From: Massiliimalia sp964370215
GTDB taxonomy: Bacteria; Bacillota; Clostridia; Oscillospirales; Ruminococcaceae
DNA: 26,735 nt
NCBI GenBank assembly: GCA_964370215.1
Contig: CAYJIM010000031.1
Location: forward strand, 1-26,735
Reading direction: 5' to 3'
Below the pieces are notes generated by a model, which was given only the letters and a program-made list of their open reading frames with translations, was not told where the DNA came from and searched no databases. Positions 7,819-14,594 of the stretch are shown piece after piece (positions within the stretch are counted from its first letter, which is position 1; each line of letters starts with the position of its first letter). The translations under genes were made by a program, and so were the position numbers.

Positions 7819-10800
7819 TTATGCGTATGCCGATTGGTCACGCGCGGACTGTTTTTTTTTGGAAATCATCGAAAGAATCAACTGTCCAAAAACAAATACC
7901 GCAAAGAGAATGCTGTATTGGTCAAACAGGCGCATTGGGTTTAAGAAATTTTGGGTCACGAACAGTAGAATAACCGCAGCGATTGCAATGACGGTCAATA
8001 CCACGGTAGTAATCACACGTTTTTTGTGTGTTGCCGGATCCTCTTCCTCTTCTTCAACCTCTTCTTCCTCATCTTCGTCCGATTTTTTCTTCGGTCGAAT
8101 CACAAGGTACAGCACTGGTAACAGTACCGCAGCAATGGTCATCAGAAGGTCAAACAGACTCCAACCAACGACTTTTTGGAACGCCCCTGCAGAAAGTGGT
8201 ACCCCGCCTTCCATAATGACAGTGGATTGGTAGGTGTCCCCTGCAAGTTCCAAGGTGATGACGTGCTCCCCGTCGGGCAAGGATTGTAAAAACTCAGGAC
8301 TTAAGGTGAAGTTCCCTTCTTCATCGATGCTGTAATCAGTTTCCTCCAAGTCTTGTCCATTGACCTGTACGTTCTGTGGCTCTTCATCCGTCACTGTACC
8401 CTCTGTCGTGATCGGTGGCAGCGGAATGACGCCTGCCTCCGGCTGAGACGTGGTATCCTCCGGCTCCTCTTCGGTTTCTTCCGAAGTGGTTCCTACAACG
8501 TCGGTCTCAGGTTCGTCGGTCTCAGGTTCGTCGGTTGTTGGCGGTGTAGTGACCGAGGTGGTTGGGGGAATTGCCGGTTCCGGAGTCGACGATGTGGTAT
8601 CTGTCGTCTCCGGACCCGGTGTTGGCGTTACCTCGGGTTGCGTAGTAGTTGGCGGTGGTGTCGTTGTGGTAGGTGGTAGGACTTCCACCGCAGTAATCGT
8701 TAATATTCCGGGGTTTACAACAATGGTGTAATTGCCATTCGACGTTACTTTTGCTGTGATTTCATATATTCCCGGTGTTTCACCTTCTTGGCGTTGCAAC
8801 AGTGAAACAATGGTGTCGTCCCCATGCAAACCACTGACAGTCGCTTCAAAGGTTGGATCGGTTTGTCCCTCTTGCTTCTGATAATCCAACACATCTACAA
8901 CAAGGGTGCTCGGCAAAATGTTTGGTTTTACCGTAATCGTTTTGCTCCCCTCGTAACCGGGTGCTGTCGCCTTGATGTACAACGTGTAGTCCCCTGCATC
9001 TTTGACAGTCGGCATGTTTGGACTAAAGGTCTTGCCATCCAAACTGTATTCAAAGGTGGCATTCGGCAGACTACTGGTCACATTGGTTGCCGCCGGATGT
9101 TCTTGTGCGTTGTAGCCACTTTGGTAGGGATCTGCATGGATGGTGATGTCCACAATGGACAGCGGTTTGATGGTCAGATTCCCTGCAATGTAGGTCAAGG
9201 TGTAGTTTTTGGTTTCTGTCACTTGTCCCACACCTTGTGTAGCGGTAATCGGGTAAGTATTTGGCAAAGAGGTATTCGTTGCGGTTGTTTGCAACGGTGT
9301 TTTGCCTGCCATTTCTTGACGTACCGCCTCTTCCTCTGCCTGCTTTTGTACCGATGTCATACTGGATGGGAAGGTGTTTTGTCCAGCTTCATTGGTAAAG
9401 GTATAGGTCAAGGCCGGCACTGATTGTTGATAGTTCATTTGCACATCATCCGCATGAATGGTAAGCGATGCTTTTTCAATTGTTGCAATCACCTGTGTAA
9501 CTTTGGTTTTATCCGCAGTTGTACTGCTGGATTCCACAAGAATGGTATGGTTGCCCGCATCGGTAATTTCCGGGATCACAGTTGACCAGCTCTTGCCATT
9601 ATCCAAACTATAACGATAGGTTAAATCCGTTGGCAAAGCGGCACCACCAAGCGCTGATATCGTCGGTTCTCCCTTCAGGGCATCGTGCGCTTTTCCATCA
9701 TAAGTACCGGTGTACGCGGTTGCGGTTACTTGCCAATCATAGTTCTCTTCACCGACAGTTCGCTTGCCCCAAATTGCATACAATACCCAGTTTGTGCCAA
9801 CTGTTCCGATCAATGCGTCCGCATCATAACCGGCTGTGCTAACCTCAACCGGGCTCGGATTCCACCGCAAAAAGACTTTTCCTTCCGGCGCTGCAAATGC
9901 CAAGTCTGTAGTATTTGCAGTAATCAAATTATCGCCGTAGGAATACGGTCCTTGTATCTTACTAATCGGATCCATGGATGAGCCTTCTGGATAATTGGTG
10001 TGGTACGTAACATAGTACTCACCCTTTTCCCACACAGGATAGAGTGTGATATCACCGGAGGGCGCACCACTTAGCAATGGAGCCTGTTCCAAATACTCAG
10101 CGGTAGAAGCACCGGCTACGGTTGCCCAACCTGCAAATTGTTTTCCTTGAGGTACCGAAAAAAAGTTTTGCACCGTGACACTGTGGCTACTCAAAATGTA
10201 ACTGCGTACTTCTGCACCAGTGGCATCACTTTCCTTGTAGGTAACCGCATAATAATTTTCTTCAGCCTCCGCCTGCACATCAAAGGTAACAGTTTCTATC
10301 TGATTGGCGCTAAGAAATATTTTTTGCGCGGTACTGTTCACAACCACAAACCCATTCGGTACTGCCTGTGGTGTCACCTCATACTGCATTGAGGACTGCA
10401 ACACAGTCGAACCATTATACGCATATTGTACATGGGAAACAAGTGCTGCTTGCGTAACATCAGCCACCGGTTCTTTGGCGGCATTGATGTAGAGACCTTC
10501 TGCATTGACCAATCGATAATGAATGACAATTCCGCCAGGTGTTGGTGCAATCGCTTTTACCCCATTTTGAATGGATAAGTTTGCAGTTGCAGCAACATTT
10601 TGCGACAATGGCGTTGGCACACTTGTCGTTTCCTCACTTGCAGTACTTGCCGTTGGGGTAGTAGTCGATGTGACACTGGTGGTACCAGTTGTCGTTTGGG
10701 TGGATACTACACTCGTGGTGTTTGTTGTAGACGAGGTGGATTCCACACTTGTGGTACTCGTTGTAGACGCAGTGGATTCCACACTTGCGGTACTCGTTGT

Positions 10801-11136
10801 AGACACGGTGGATTCCACACTTGCGGTACTCGTTGTAGACGCAGTGGATTCCACACTTGCGGTACTTGTTGTAGACACGGCAGATTCCACACTTGCAGTA
10901 CTCGTTGTAGCCATGGTGGATTCCACACTTGCGGTACTCGGTGGCACACTTCCCACGCTGGCAGTCGAAGTGGTCGGGTCAACAGCATTTGCCTGTGCAA
11001 ATACCGAATTGCCGAGTACGGTTGATGTCAGTAGCAAACAGGACAATCCCATTGCCACGACACTTTTAAAAATATTGTTTCTTTTGATTTTTTCTCTTCG
11101 ATTGTGTGACTTCTGTTTCTTTAACAATGTCTTCAC
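7819..11136 (-). CDS. Large secreted/membrane-anchored surface protein with MBG-type and InlB-type repeats
   Basis: A 1105-residue predicted adhesin-like protein. Residues 1-50 form a long signal peptide (basic n-region, hydrophobic core 29-45, likely cleavage near VFAQANA). Residues 55-175 are a Thr/Ser stalk made of 12-residue TTSTASVES-type repeats. Two InlB B-repeat-like (Listeria-Bacteroides) units lie near 295-370 and 373-457 (FAGWA...LYPVW; VFLRW...LYAIW). MBG/YDG-type beta-sandwich repeats follow at about 465-555, 556-657, 660-738 and 742-817. A Pro/Thr/Glu stalk (820-900) and one further beta domain (915-978) come next. The C-terminus has three hydrophobic helices (about 992-1014, 1041-1062, 1074-1092) with an acidic loop (about 1019-1032) and no LPXTG motif, so anchoring is by membrane. 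GTG at 11134-11136 is the likely start, though AAAGGAG ends only three bases before it; TTG at 11125-11127 is the alternative. The ligand is unknown. Confidence 0.85.
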   Translation of the reverse strand: MKTLLKKQKSHNRREKIKRNNIFKSVVAMGLSCLLLTSTVLGNSVFAQANAVDPTTSTASVGSVPPSTASVESTMATTSTASVESAVSTTSTASVESTASTTSTASVESTVSTTSTASVESTASTTSTTSVESTSSTTNTTSVVSTQTTTGTTSVTSTTTPTASTASEETTSVPTPLSQNVAATANLSIQNGVKAIAPTPGGIVIHYRLVNAEGLYINAAKEPVADVTQAALVSHVQYAYNGSTVLQSSMQYEVTPQAVPNGFVVVNSTAQKIFLSANQIETVTFDVQAEAEENYYAVTYKESDATGAEVRSYILSSHSVTVQNFFSVPQGKQFAGWATVAGASTAEYLEQAPLLSGAPSGDITLYPVWEKGEYYVTYHTNYPEGSSMDPISKIQGPYSYGDNLITANTTDLAFAAPEGKVFLRWNPSPVEVSTAGYDADALIGTVGTNWVLYAIWGKRTVGEENYDWQVTATAYTGTYDGKAHDALKGEPTISALGGAALPTDLTYRYSLDNGKSWSTVIPEITDAGNHTILVESSSTTADKTKVTQVIATIEKASLTIHADDVQMNYQQSVPALTYTFTNEAGQNTFPSSMTSVQKQAEEEAVRQEMAGKTPLQTTATNTSLPNTYPITATQGVGQVTETKNYTLTYIAGNLTIKPLSIVDITIHADPYQSGYNAQEHPAATNVTSSLPNATFEYSLDGKTFSPNMPTVKDAGDYTLYIKATAPGYEGSKTITVKPNILPSTLVVDVLDYQKQEGQTDPTFEATVSGLHGDDTIVSLLQRQEGETPGIYEITAKVTSNGNYTIVVNPGILTITAVEVLPPTTTTPPPTTTQPEVTPTPGPETTDTTSSTPEPAIPPTTSVTTPPTTDEPETDEPETDVVGTTSEETEEEPEDTTSQPEAGVIPLPPITTEGTVTDEEPQNVQVNGQDLEETDYSIDEEGNFTLSPEFLQSLPDGEHVITLELAGDTYQSTVIMEGGVPLSAGAFQKVVGWSLFDLLMTIAAVLLPVLYLVIRPKKKSDEDEEEEVEEEEEDPATHKKRVITTVVLTVIAIAAVILLFVTQNFLNPMRLFDQYSILFAVFVFGQLILSMISKKKQSARDQSAYA
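10736..10951 (-). repeat. 36-bp tandem repeat inside the surface protein gene
   Basis: Six units with an exact 36-bp period start at 10736, 10772, 10808, 10844, 10880 and 10916 (anchor GTGGATTCC on the plus strand; the fifth unit has GCAGATTCC). Each encodes 12 residues of the TASVEST-x-x-TTS type. The units differ at only a few positions. Because 36 is divisible by three, gain or loss of units changes stalk length without a frameshift. Confidence 0.9.
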
Positions 11137-11145
11137 TCACTCCTT

Positions 11146-11218
11146 TGTCATACAGGACCTGGAACAGTTTGACGTTGTCCAATGCTCTGGACAACAGCGG
11201 ACTTTCATAGTCATGACA
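11146..11218 (-). promoter_or_regulatory. Structured 5' UTR element next to the surface-gene ribosome binding site
   Basis: Read as minus-strand RNA, the outer pairing UGUCAU (11213-11218) with AUGACA (11146-11151) closes a 73-base element. Inside it are a GACU/AGUC hairpin (11200-11212) and a perfect 8-bp hairpin GUUGUCCA-N6-UGGACAAC (11174-11195). The closing strand overlaps the AAAGGAG ribosome binding site by one base, so folding could affect access to it. A 10-bp palindrome, AGAACGTTCT (11218-11227), adjoins it. I recognise no known riboswitch class. Confidence 0.5.
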
Positions 11219-11255
11219 GAACGTTCTCTTTTTTCTACCATTTTTGTCGTATTAT

Positions 11256-11292
11256 AAAAGAAAAGAGATACCCCAAACTTTAGGATATCTCT
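11256..11292 (-). terminator. Intrinsic terminator upstream of the surface protein gene
   Basis: Minus-strand AGAGAUAUCC (11283-11292) pairs over 10 bp (one G-U) with GGGUAUCUCU (11264-11273), followed by UUUUCUUUUA. It lies downstream of the strong promoter at 11369-11397 but upstream of the coding region. It can therefore act as an attenuator, or it may end read-through from the MFS gene, which has no other clear terminator. A TATAAT box (11251-11256) directly follows but lacks a convincing -35 box. Confidence 0.75.
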
Positions 11293-11362
11293 TGGTTTCA
11301 CTTGTGGAATAGTACGGTGTCTTTGCCAGAGTATTTACCTAAAGAAAGGTACATAACTATCT
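11256..11362 (-). promoter_or_regulatory. Leader RNA of the surface protein gene with possible attenuator
   Basis: From the predicted transcription start near 11362 the leader has a small hairpin, UACCU-UUCUUU-AGGUA (11336-11351). Next comes CUCUGG (11326-11331), which can pair with CCAAGAG (11289-11295). That pairing uses the same AGAG bases as the left arm of the terminator at 11264-11292, so the two structures exclude each other. This is the layout of an antiterminator/terminator switch. The sequence does not match the conserved core of c-di-GMP-I, TPP, SAM, FMN or purine riboswitches as I know them. The switch is an inference from pairing alone. Confidence 0.45.
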
Positions 11363-11368
11363 ACCTAC

Positions 11369-11397
11369 ATTGTAGTACAAATACACTTGATTGTCAA
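11369..11397 (-). promoter_or_regulatory. Promoter upstream of the surface protein gene
   Basis: Minus strand: perfect -35 TTGACA (11392-11397), 17-base spacer and -10 TACAAT (11369-11374, five of six consensus). The start would be near 11362, giving a leader of about 225 bases before the GTG. The promoter lies downstream of the MFS stop at 11480, so the surface gene can be expressed apart from the hydrogenase-MFS operon. Confidence 0.75.
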
Positions 11398-11462
11398 TCA
11401 TTTTTCGTCATATTTGTATATCATTTACAAGCACTTTACATTACATGTCTACAACTTGTAAA
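11370..11462. repeat. Cluster of TTGTA/TACAA inverted repeats around the surface-gene promoter
   Basis: Three dyads occur within 93 bases: TTGTA-G-TACAA (11370-11380, overlapping the -10 box), TTGTA-N7-TACAA (11414-11430) and TACAA-C-TTGTA (11450-11460). In addition TTTACAAG (11424-11431) is inverted as CTTGTAAA (11455-11462). They surround the promoter and look like sites for a dimeric DNA-binding protein. A related dyad is in the leader of the PAS/HD-GYP gene. Confidence 0.45.
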
Positions 11463-11479
11463 AATAACCAACCCCACTC

Positions 11480-12640
11480 TTATTGTACCATCAGACGTTC
11501 CTTGACTGCAAGCAACGCGAAGGGCAACACCGCCACCGCAACAAGGCCGATGACTAGGAATGCAGGTGACAAGTGGTTGTCAAACCCACTCACCAAAGCA
11601 CCCATTGCAATGGGTCCAAGGGTCATACCAATACTATATACCGACTGATAAAACCCCATTGCCGTTGTCTTTACCTGCGGAGATGCTACCTTTACAATCA
11701 TCGTCATCATACTACTCATGATCAAGCCATTGCTAAATCCACACAAAAATTGCAATGGGTAGATCAACCAGAGCGATTGGTTGCCCCACATACAACCACA
11801 ATAAATTGCCAGCAAACCAAAACCCAGCAACAAACTTTTTTTGTTGCCTAGGCGCTCTGCCAACCCACGTTTTACAAACACTGATCCTACCAGACTTCCT
11901 ACCGTATACAATGTCGAGGTTGCGCCCAACGAGAATCCATTGGCACCGAGCTCTTTTGCCATCTGCTGAGAGAAGTTGACCGCTGTCGCAAAGGTAATAA
12001 AATTGCTCGCCGAAGCAAAGATAGAAAACAACCACAAGCGTTTGTCTTTGGCAACTGACAATATACCCTGTACGGTGACAGCCGCTTTGACACCTGCTTG
12101 ATTGGGAATGAAAAAGGATAATACAAGCCCCAATCCTCCTGCCACTGCACTGGCGATAAACAATGGTCCAATGCCGGTCGTTTCATACAACAAACCACCG
12201 ACAATATAAGCGCTGAGTATGCCGATGTTGTTGCCCATCATAATGCTACCAACCGCTTTGGCAGCTTCCTCTTCCCGATAGAACGAACTGTACATTACCG
12301 TGAAGCTGATCCACGCGGAGCTCGCCATCCCCGATACTGCACTTGCCAAAAACAGCAAAATGGGAGAAGGAAAAATCATCAACCCGATGGATGAGATTGC
12401 CGCAAATAACACCCCTATACGAATGATCAACATATGATTTTGTAGGTAGTCTGCAAAAATACCGAGTGGGATACGCAGGATCATTTGGGTTAAACCATAC
12501 GCCCCAACGATGAATCCTACCGCCACCGCTCCAACATTGATCGACAATAGGTAGGGTGTTAAAAACGGAATATAGACGTACTGCGCAAACCAAAATAACG
12601 CCACTACAATAAAAAACAACACTCTATTCTTACTATTCAA
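11480..12640 (-). CDS. MFS transporter
   Basis: A 386-residue major facilitator superfamily protein with about twelve predicted helices. The first is near VLFFIVVALFWFAQYVYI and the last near AFLVIGLVAVAVLPFALLAV. The loop after helix 2 has a weak motif A (GIFADYLQNH). The substrate is not predictable. I choose TTG at 12638-12640 as the start: AGAGAGG lies six bases upstream and the protein then begins directly at the first helix. An in-frame extension to 12772 would overlap the upstream gene by over 100 bases with no good ribosome binding site. The 22-base gap to the hydrogenase-GGDEF stop indicates a two-gene operon, so its expression is probably tied to that sensor. Confidence 0.88.
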   Translation of the reverse strand: MNSKNRVLFFIVVALFWFAQYVYIPFLTPYLLSINVGAVAVGFIVGAYGLTQMILRIPLGIFADYLQNHMLIIRIGVLFAAISSIGLMIFPSPILLFLASAVSGMASSAWISFTVMYSSFYREEEAAKAVGSIMMGNNIGILSAYIVGGLLYETTGIGPLFIASAVAGGLGLVLSFFIPNQAGVKAAVTVQGILSVAKDKRLWLFSIFASASNFITFATAVNFSQQMAKELGANGFSLGATSTLYTVGSLVGSVFVKRGLAERLGNKKSLLLGFGLLAIYCGCMWGNQSLWLIYPLQFLCGFSNGLIMSSMMTMIVKVASPQVKTTAMGFYQSVYSIGMTLGPIAMGALVSGFDNHLSPAFLVIGLVAVAVLPFALLAVKERLMVQ

Positions 12641-12662
12641 CAAAAACCTCTCTCTGACAAAC

Positions 12663-14396
12663 TCAAGAACGACGATTGGCTCTTGCCACAGTGCGATAAT
12701 AGGCTTGTTTCGCATCGTACATTGCTTGATCCGCCTCTGCAATTTTTTCTTCCAAATCGGTTTCGTCACCACTTACCGCCGTCCCGATAGAAACGACCAG
12801 CGTTTCCTCTCGCTTGACCTTTTCCTTTAAGGTATCGATCATTTCACCAAAACGATCTGGGCTGACATCGTCCGCCAAGATGATAAATTCATCTCCGCCA
12901 ATACGATACACGCCTTCACCAAACACTTCCCGTAGTAGGGTTGCACAGCGTATGATAAGGGCATCGCCATAAGCATGTCCAAAGCAGTCGTTTGCCTGCT
13001 TCAATCCGTTGATGTCGATAAAGGCAATGCCGACAAATCCGGGATGTGCCTGCATCAACGCTTCTCTTTTCAGCGTGTAGCTATAGCGATTTTTCAATCC
13101 TGTCAGGTCATCCAATGCACTCATTTTTTTGAATTTCCCCAGTAGGTAATGTCGACAATTGTTTTTGTCGTTGTGCCCCGTTGCCAAATCGTACACAAAA
13201 TCATGGCAATTGCCATAGCCACAACAAAAACAGTTGATTTCACGATCTTCCTTGGTGAACTTACCAAGGGAGAGGAAGGCTGACTCCATATCCACATCAT
13301 CCGACCGACAATAGTCGGTGCTGCGGTCGGTATAGGTACGCAAAAAATCCGACAAGAAAAATTTTTCATCAAAAAAGGAAAACAATGCGGCACAATCCTT
13401 CTTTTCTAAATTCAGTCTGTTTTGATAAAGGGTATGATCTACCACATTGTGGCGTGCGGTTTTCAACGATCCTGTCCCCAAGTTACAACCATCTTCACAG
13501 TTCAACACATCGATGATGGTCGGCACCTGTTTGCCCTGTGCCAAATCCTCTTCATATTCTTTCAAGTAGCGCTTGACTTTATGAACGCCCTCCACCTGCT
13601 TGATCCAAACCGATCGATCAAGATGGTAGCGAATATTTTCGCTCAAACCACCCGGCTTTGGAAAGGAGAACCCCAGCGACCCCGGGGGCGTTTCAAAGGA
13701 CACAGGCGCATACCGCGTAAGATCCACTGCCTGTTGTTCCAAATGGCGGATGAACTTTGTGAAGGTCACATTGTAATCCAACACTCCATGGGTATGTTCA
13801 CTGGTGCATTCTCGTTTCTTCCCAATACAGGGGGAGAGAAACGCCAATTTTTCTTCGATCCCTAAGTACTGTTTCAAATAAGTGGCAAGACAAATGACCG
13901 GACTTTGCACCGGCGATAGCCGATGGATCAAATCCGGTTGATATTTTTCAATGTAACTGACTATCACGGGGCAGGGTTGGGCGATCATACTCGACACGTT
14001 TCCTTGTTGCAATAATCTGACATGTCCCCAAGTACAAATGTCCGCACCAAAGGAAACGTCGTAAATATGTTGCACCCCAATGGCTTTCAAGTAACCCATT
14101 ACACGTTTTAAATCATCAAAATTAAAGGTTGCTGCCGGTGCAATGACTACGGAAATCGATTCGCCATTTTGAAGGTCTTTCAAAAAAACATCCAGATCGT
14201 CGTCGTAATCTCTTGCACCATGGTCGCAAATAGAAAGACATTCCCCGCAAGAAATACAAAACCCATCTCGAATAAACACCTTACCGGCATCCGCTTCAAA
14301 AAAAGCTTCGTTTGCATGAGTAGGACACTGAAAAATACATTTATTACAACCCATGCAGGCCTTGCTAATGGTATGTACAAAACTCACTTTATCCAA
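12663..14396 (-). CDS. [FeFe]-hydrogenase-like iron-sulfur protein fused to a GGDEF diguanylate cyclase
   Basis: Predicted sensor that makes cyclic di-GMP. Two 4Fe-4S ferredoxin motifs (C14, C17, C20, C24 and C47, C50, C53, C57) come first. A hydrogenase large-subunit-like domain (about 80-315) keeps all four cysteines expected to hold the H-cluster: QPCP (C142), SPC (C190) and NCEDGC (C300, C304). The proton-transfer cysteine before C142 in catalytic enzymes (TSCCP motif) is Pro here, and the methionine before the second ligand is Ser. A further cysteine cluster (C389, C391, C392, C397, C414) resembles a small Fe-S domain. The GGDEF domain (about 428-575) has LDDLTGLKNR, FIDINGLK and an intact RIGGDEF (498-504); no RxxD inhibitory site precedes it (VFGE at 491-494). 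TTG at 14394-14396 follows AGGAG by six bases. No membrane segment is visible. The domain calls are firm; sensing of H2 or redox state is inference. Confidence 0.9.
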   Translation of the reverse strand: MDKVSFVHTISKACMGCNKCIFQCPTHANEAFFEADAGKVFIRDGFCISCGECLSICDHGARDYDDDLDVFLKDLQNGESISVVIAPAATFNFDDLKRVMGYLKAIGVQHIYDVSFGADICTWGHVRLLQQGNVSSMIAQPCPVIVSYIEKYQPDLIHRLSPVQSPVICLATYLKQYLGIEEKLAFLSPCIGKKRECTSEHTHGVLDYNVTFTKFIRHLEQQAVDLTRYAPVSFETPPGSLGFSFPKPGGLSENIRYHLDRSVWIKQVEGVHKVKRYLKEYEEDLAQGKQVPTIIDVLNCEDGCNLGTGSLKTARHNVVDHTLYQNRLNLEKKDCAALFSFFDEKFFLSDFLRTYTDRSTDYCRSDDVDMESAFLSLGKFTKEDREINCFCCGYGNCHDFVYDLATGHNDKNNCRHYLLGKFKKMSALDDLTGLKNRYSYTLKREALMQAHPGFVGIAFIDINGLKQANDCFGHAYGDALIIRCATLLREVFGEGVYRIGGDEFIILADDVSPDRFGEMIDTLKEKVKREETLVVSIGTAVSGDETDLEEKIAEADQAMYDAKQAYYRTVARANRRS

Positions 14397-14426
14397 GGGC
14401 TTCTCCTACGCTTTCTGTAGCATATC

Positions 14427-14443
14427 GATCACTTACTGTGATC
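14427..14443 (-). promoter_or_regulatory. Inverted repeat in the hydrogenase-GGDEF leader
   Basis: GATCAC-N5-GTGATC is a perfect 6-bp inverted repeat about 10-30 bases downstream of the predicted transcription start and 30 bases before the TTG start. It could be an operator (resembling halves of CRP/FNR-type sites in reversed order) or a leader hairpin. The binding protein is unknown. Confidence 0.4.
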
Positions 14444-14456
14444 TCTTTGTATCTTT

Positions 14457-14485
14457 ATTATAAAGAATTTCCAAACAAAAGTCAA
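14457..14485 (-). promoter_or_regulatory. Promoter of the hydrogenase-GGDEF/MFS operon
   Basis: Minus strand: -35 TTGACT (14480-14485), 17-base spacer, perfect -10 TATAAT (14457-14462). The start is predicted about 55 bases upstream of the TTG. It is divergent from the MATE promoter, with about 40 bases between the two -35 boxes. Confidence 0.82.
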
Positions 14486-14503
14486 TGAAATAGCATCATC
14501 ATG

Positions 14504-14517
14504 CATACTTTTGTATG
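14504..14517. promoter_or_regulatory. Palindrome between two divergent promoters
   Basis: CATAC-TTTT-GTATG lies between the -35 box of the hydrogenase operon (14480-14485) and that of the MATE gene (14525-14530). A regulator bound here could act on both genes. It is short and AT-rich, so chance is possible. Confidence 0.35.
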
Positions 14518-14524
14518 AAATGAA

Positions 14525-14553
14525 TTGACAAGTTTTGATAAAAAAACTATAAT
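14525..14553 (+). promoter_or_regulatory. Promoter of the MATE exporter gene
   Basis: A perfect consensus: TTGACA (14525-14530), 17-base spacer, TATAAT (14548-14553). The start codon is about 41 bases beyond the -10 box. The strength of the sequence suggests either high basal expression or control by a repressor. Confidence 0.88.
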
Positions 14554-14594
14554 GATTACATTATTCACATTTTCCCGATAGGAGGAAGTTGTTC

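Noticed and set aside
7819..7920. Sortase LPXTG anchor in the surface protein
   Set aside because: No LPXTG-like motif; the tail has three hydrophobic helices instead.
10736..10951. Regular 36-bp repeats suggesting a CRISPR array
   Set aside because: The units are contiguous with no spacers and lie in frame inside a coding region.
10571..11257. 228-codon plus-strand frame with VLVVDxVDSTLA repeats
   Set aside because: It is the antisense of the 36-bp tandem repeat in the surface protein gene; the repeated look comes from the DNA repeat.
11294..11362. Leader as a c-di-GMP class I riboswitch
   Set aside because: GGCAAAG is present, but the GAAA tetraloop, its receptor and the conserved GACGCAAAGCC core are not.
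12641..12772. Longer N-terminus for the MFS transporter
   Set aside because: It would overlap the hydrogenase-GGDEF gene by 110 bases, has no good ribosome binding site, and adds a basic non-membrane stretch; TTG at 12640 fits better.
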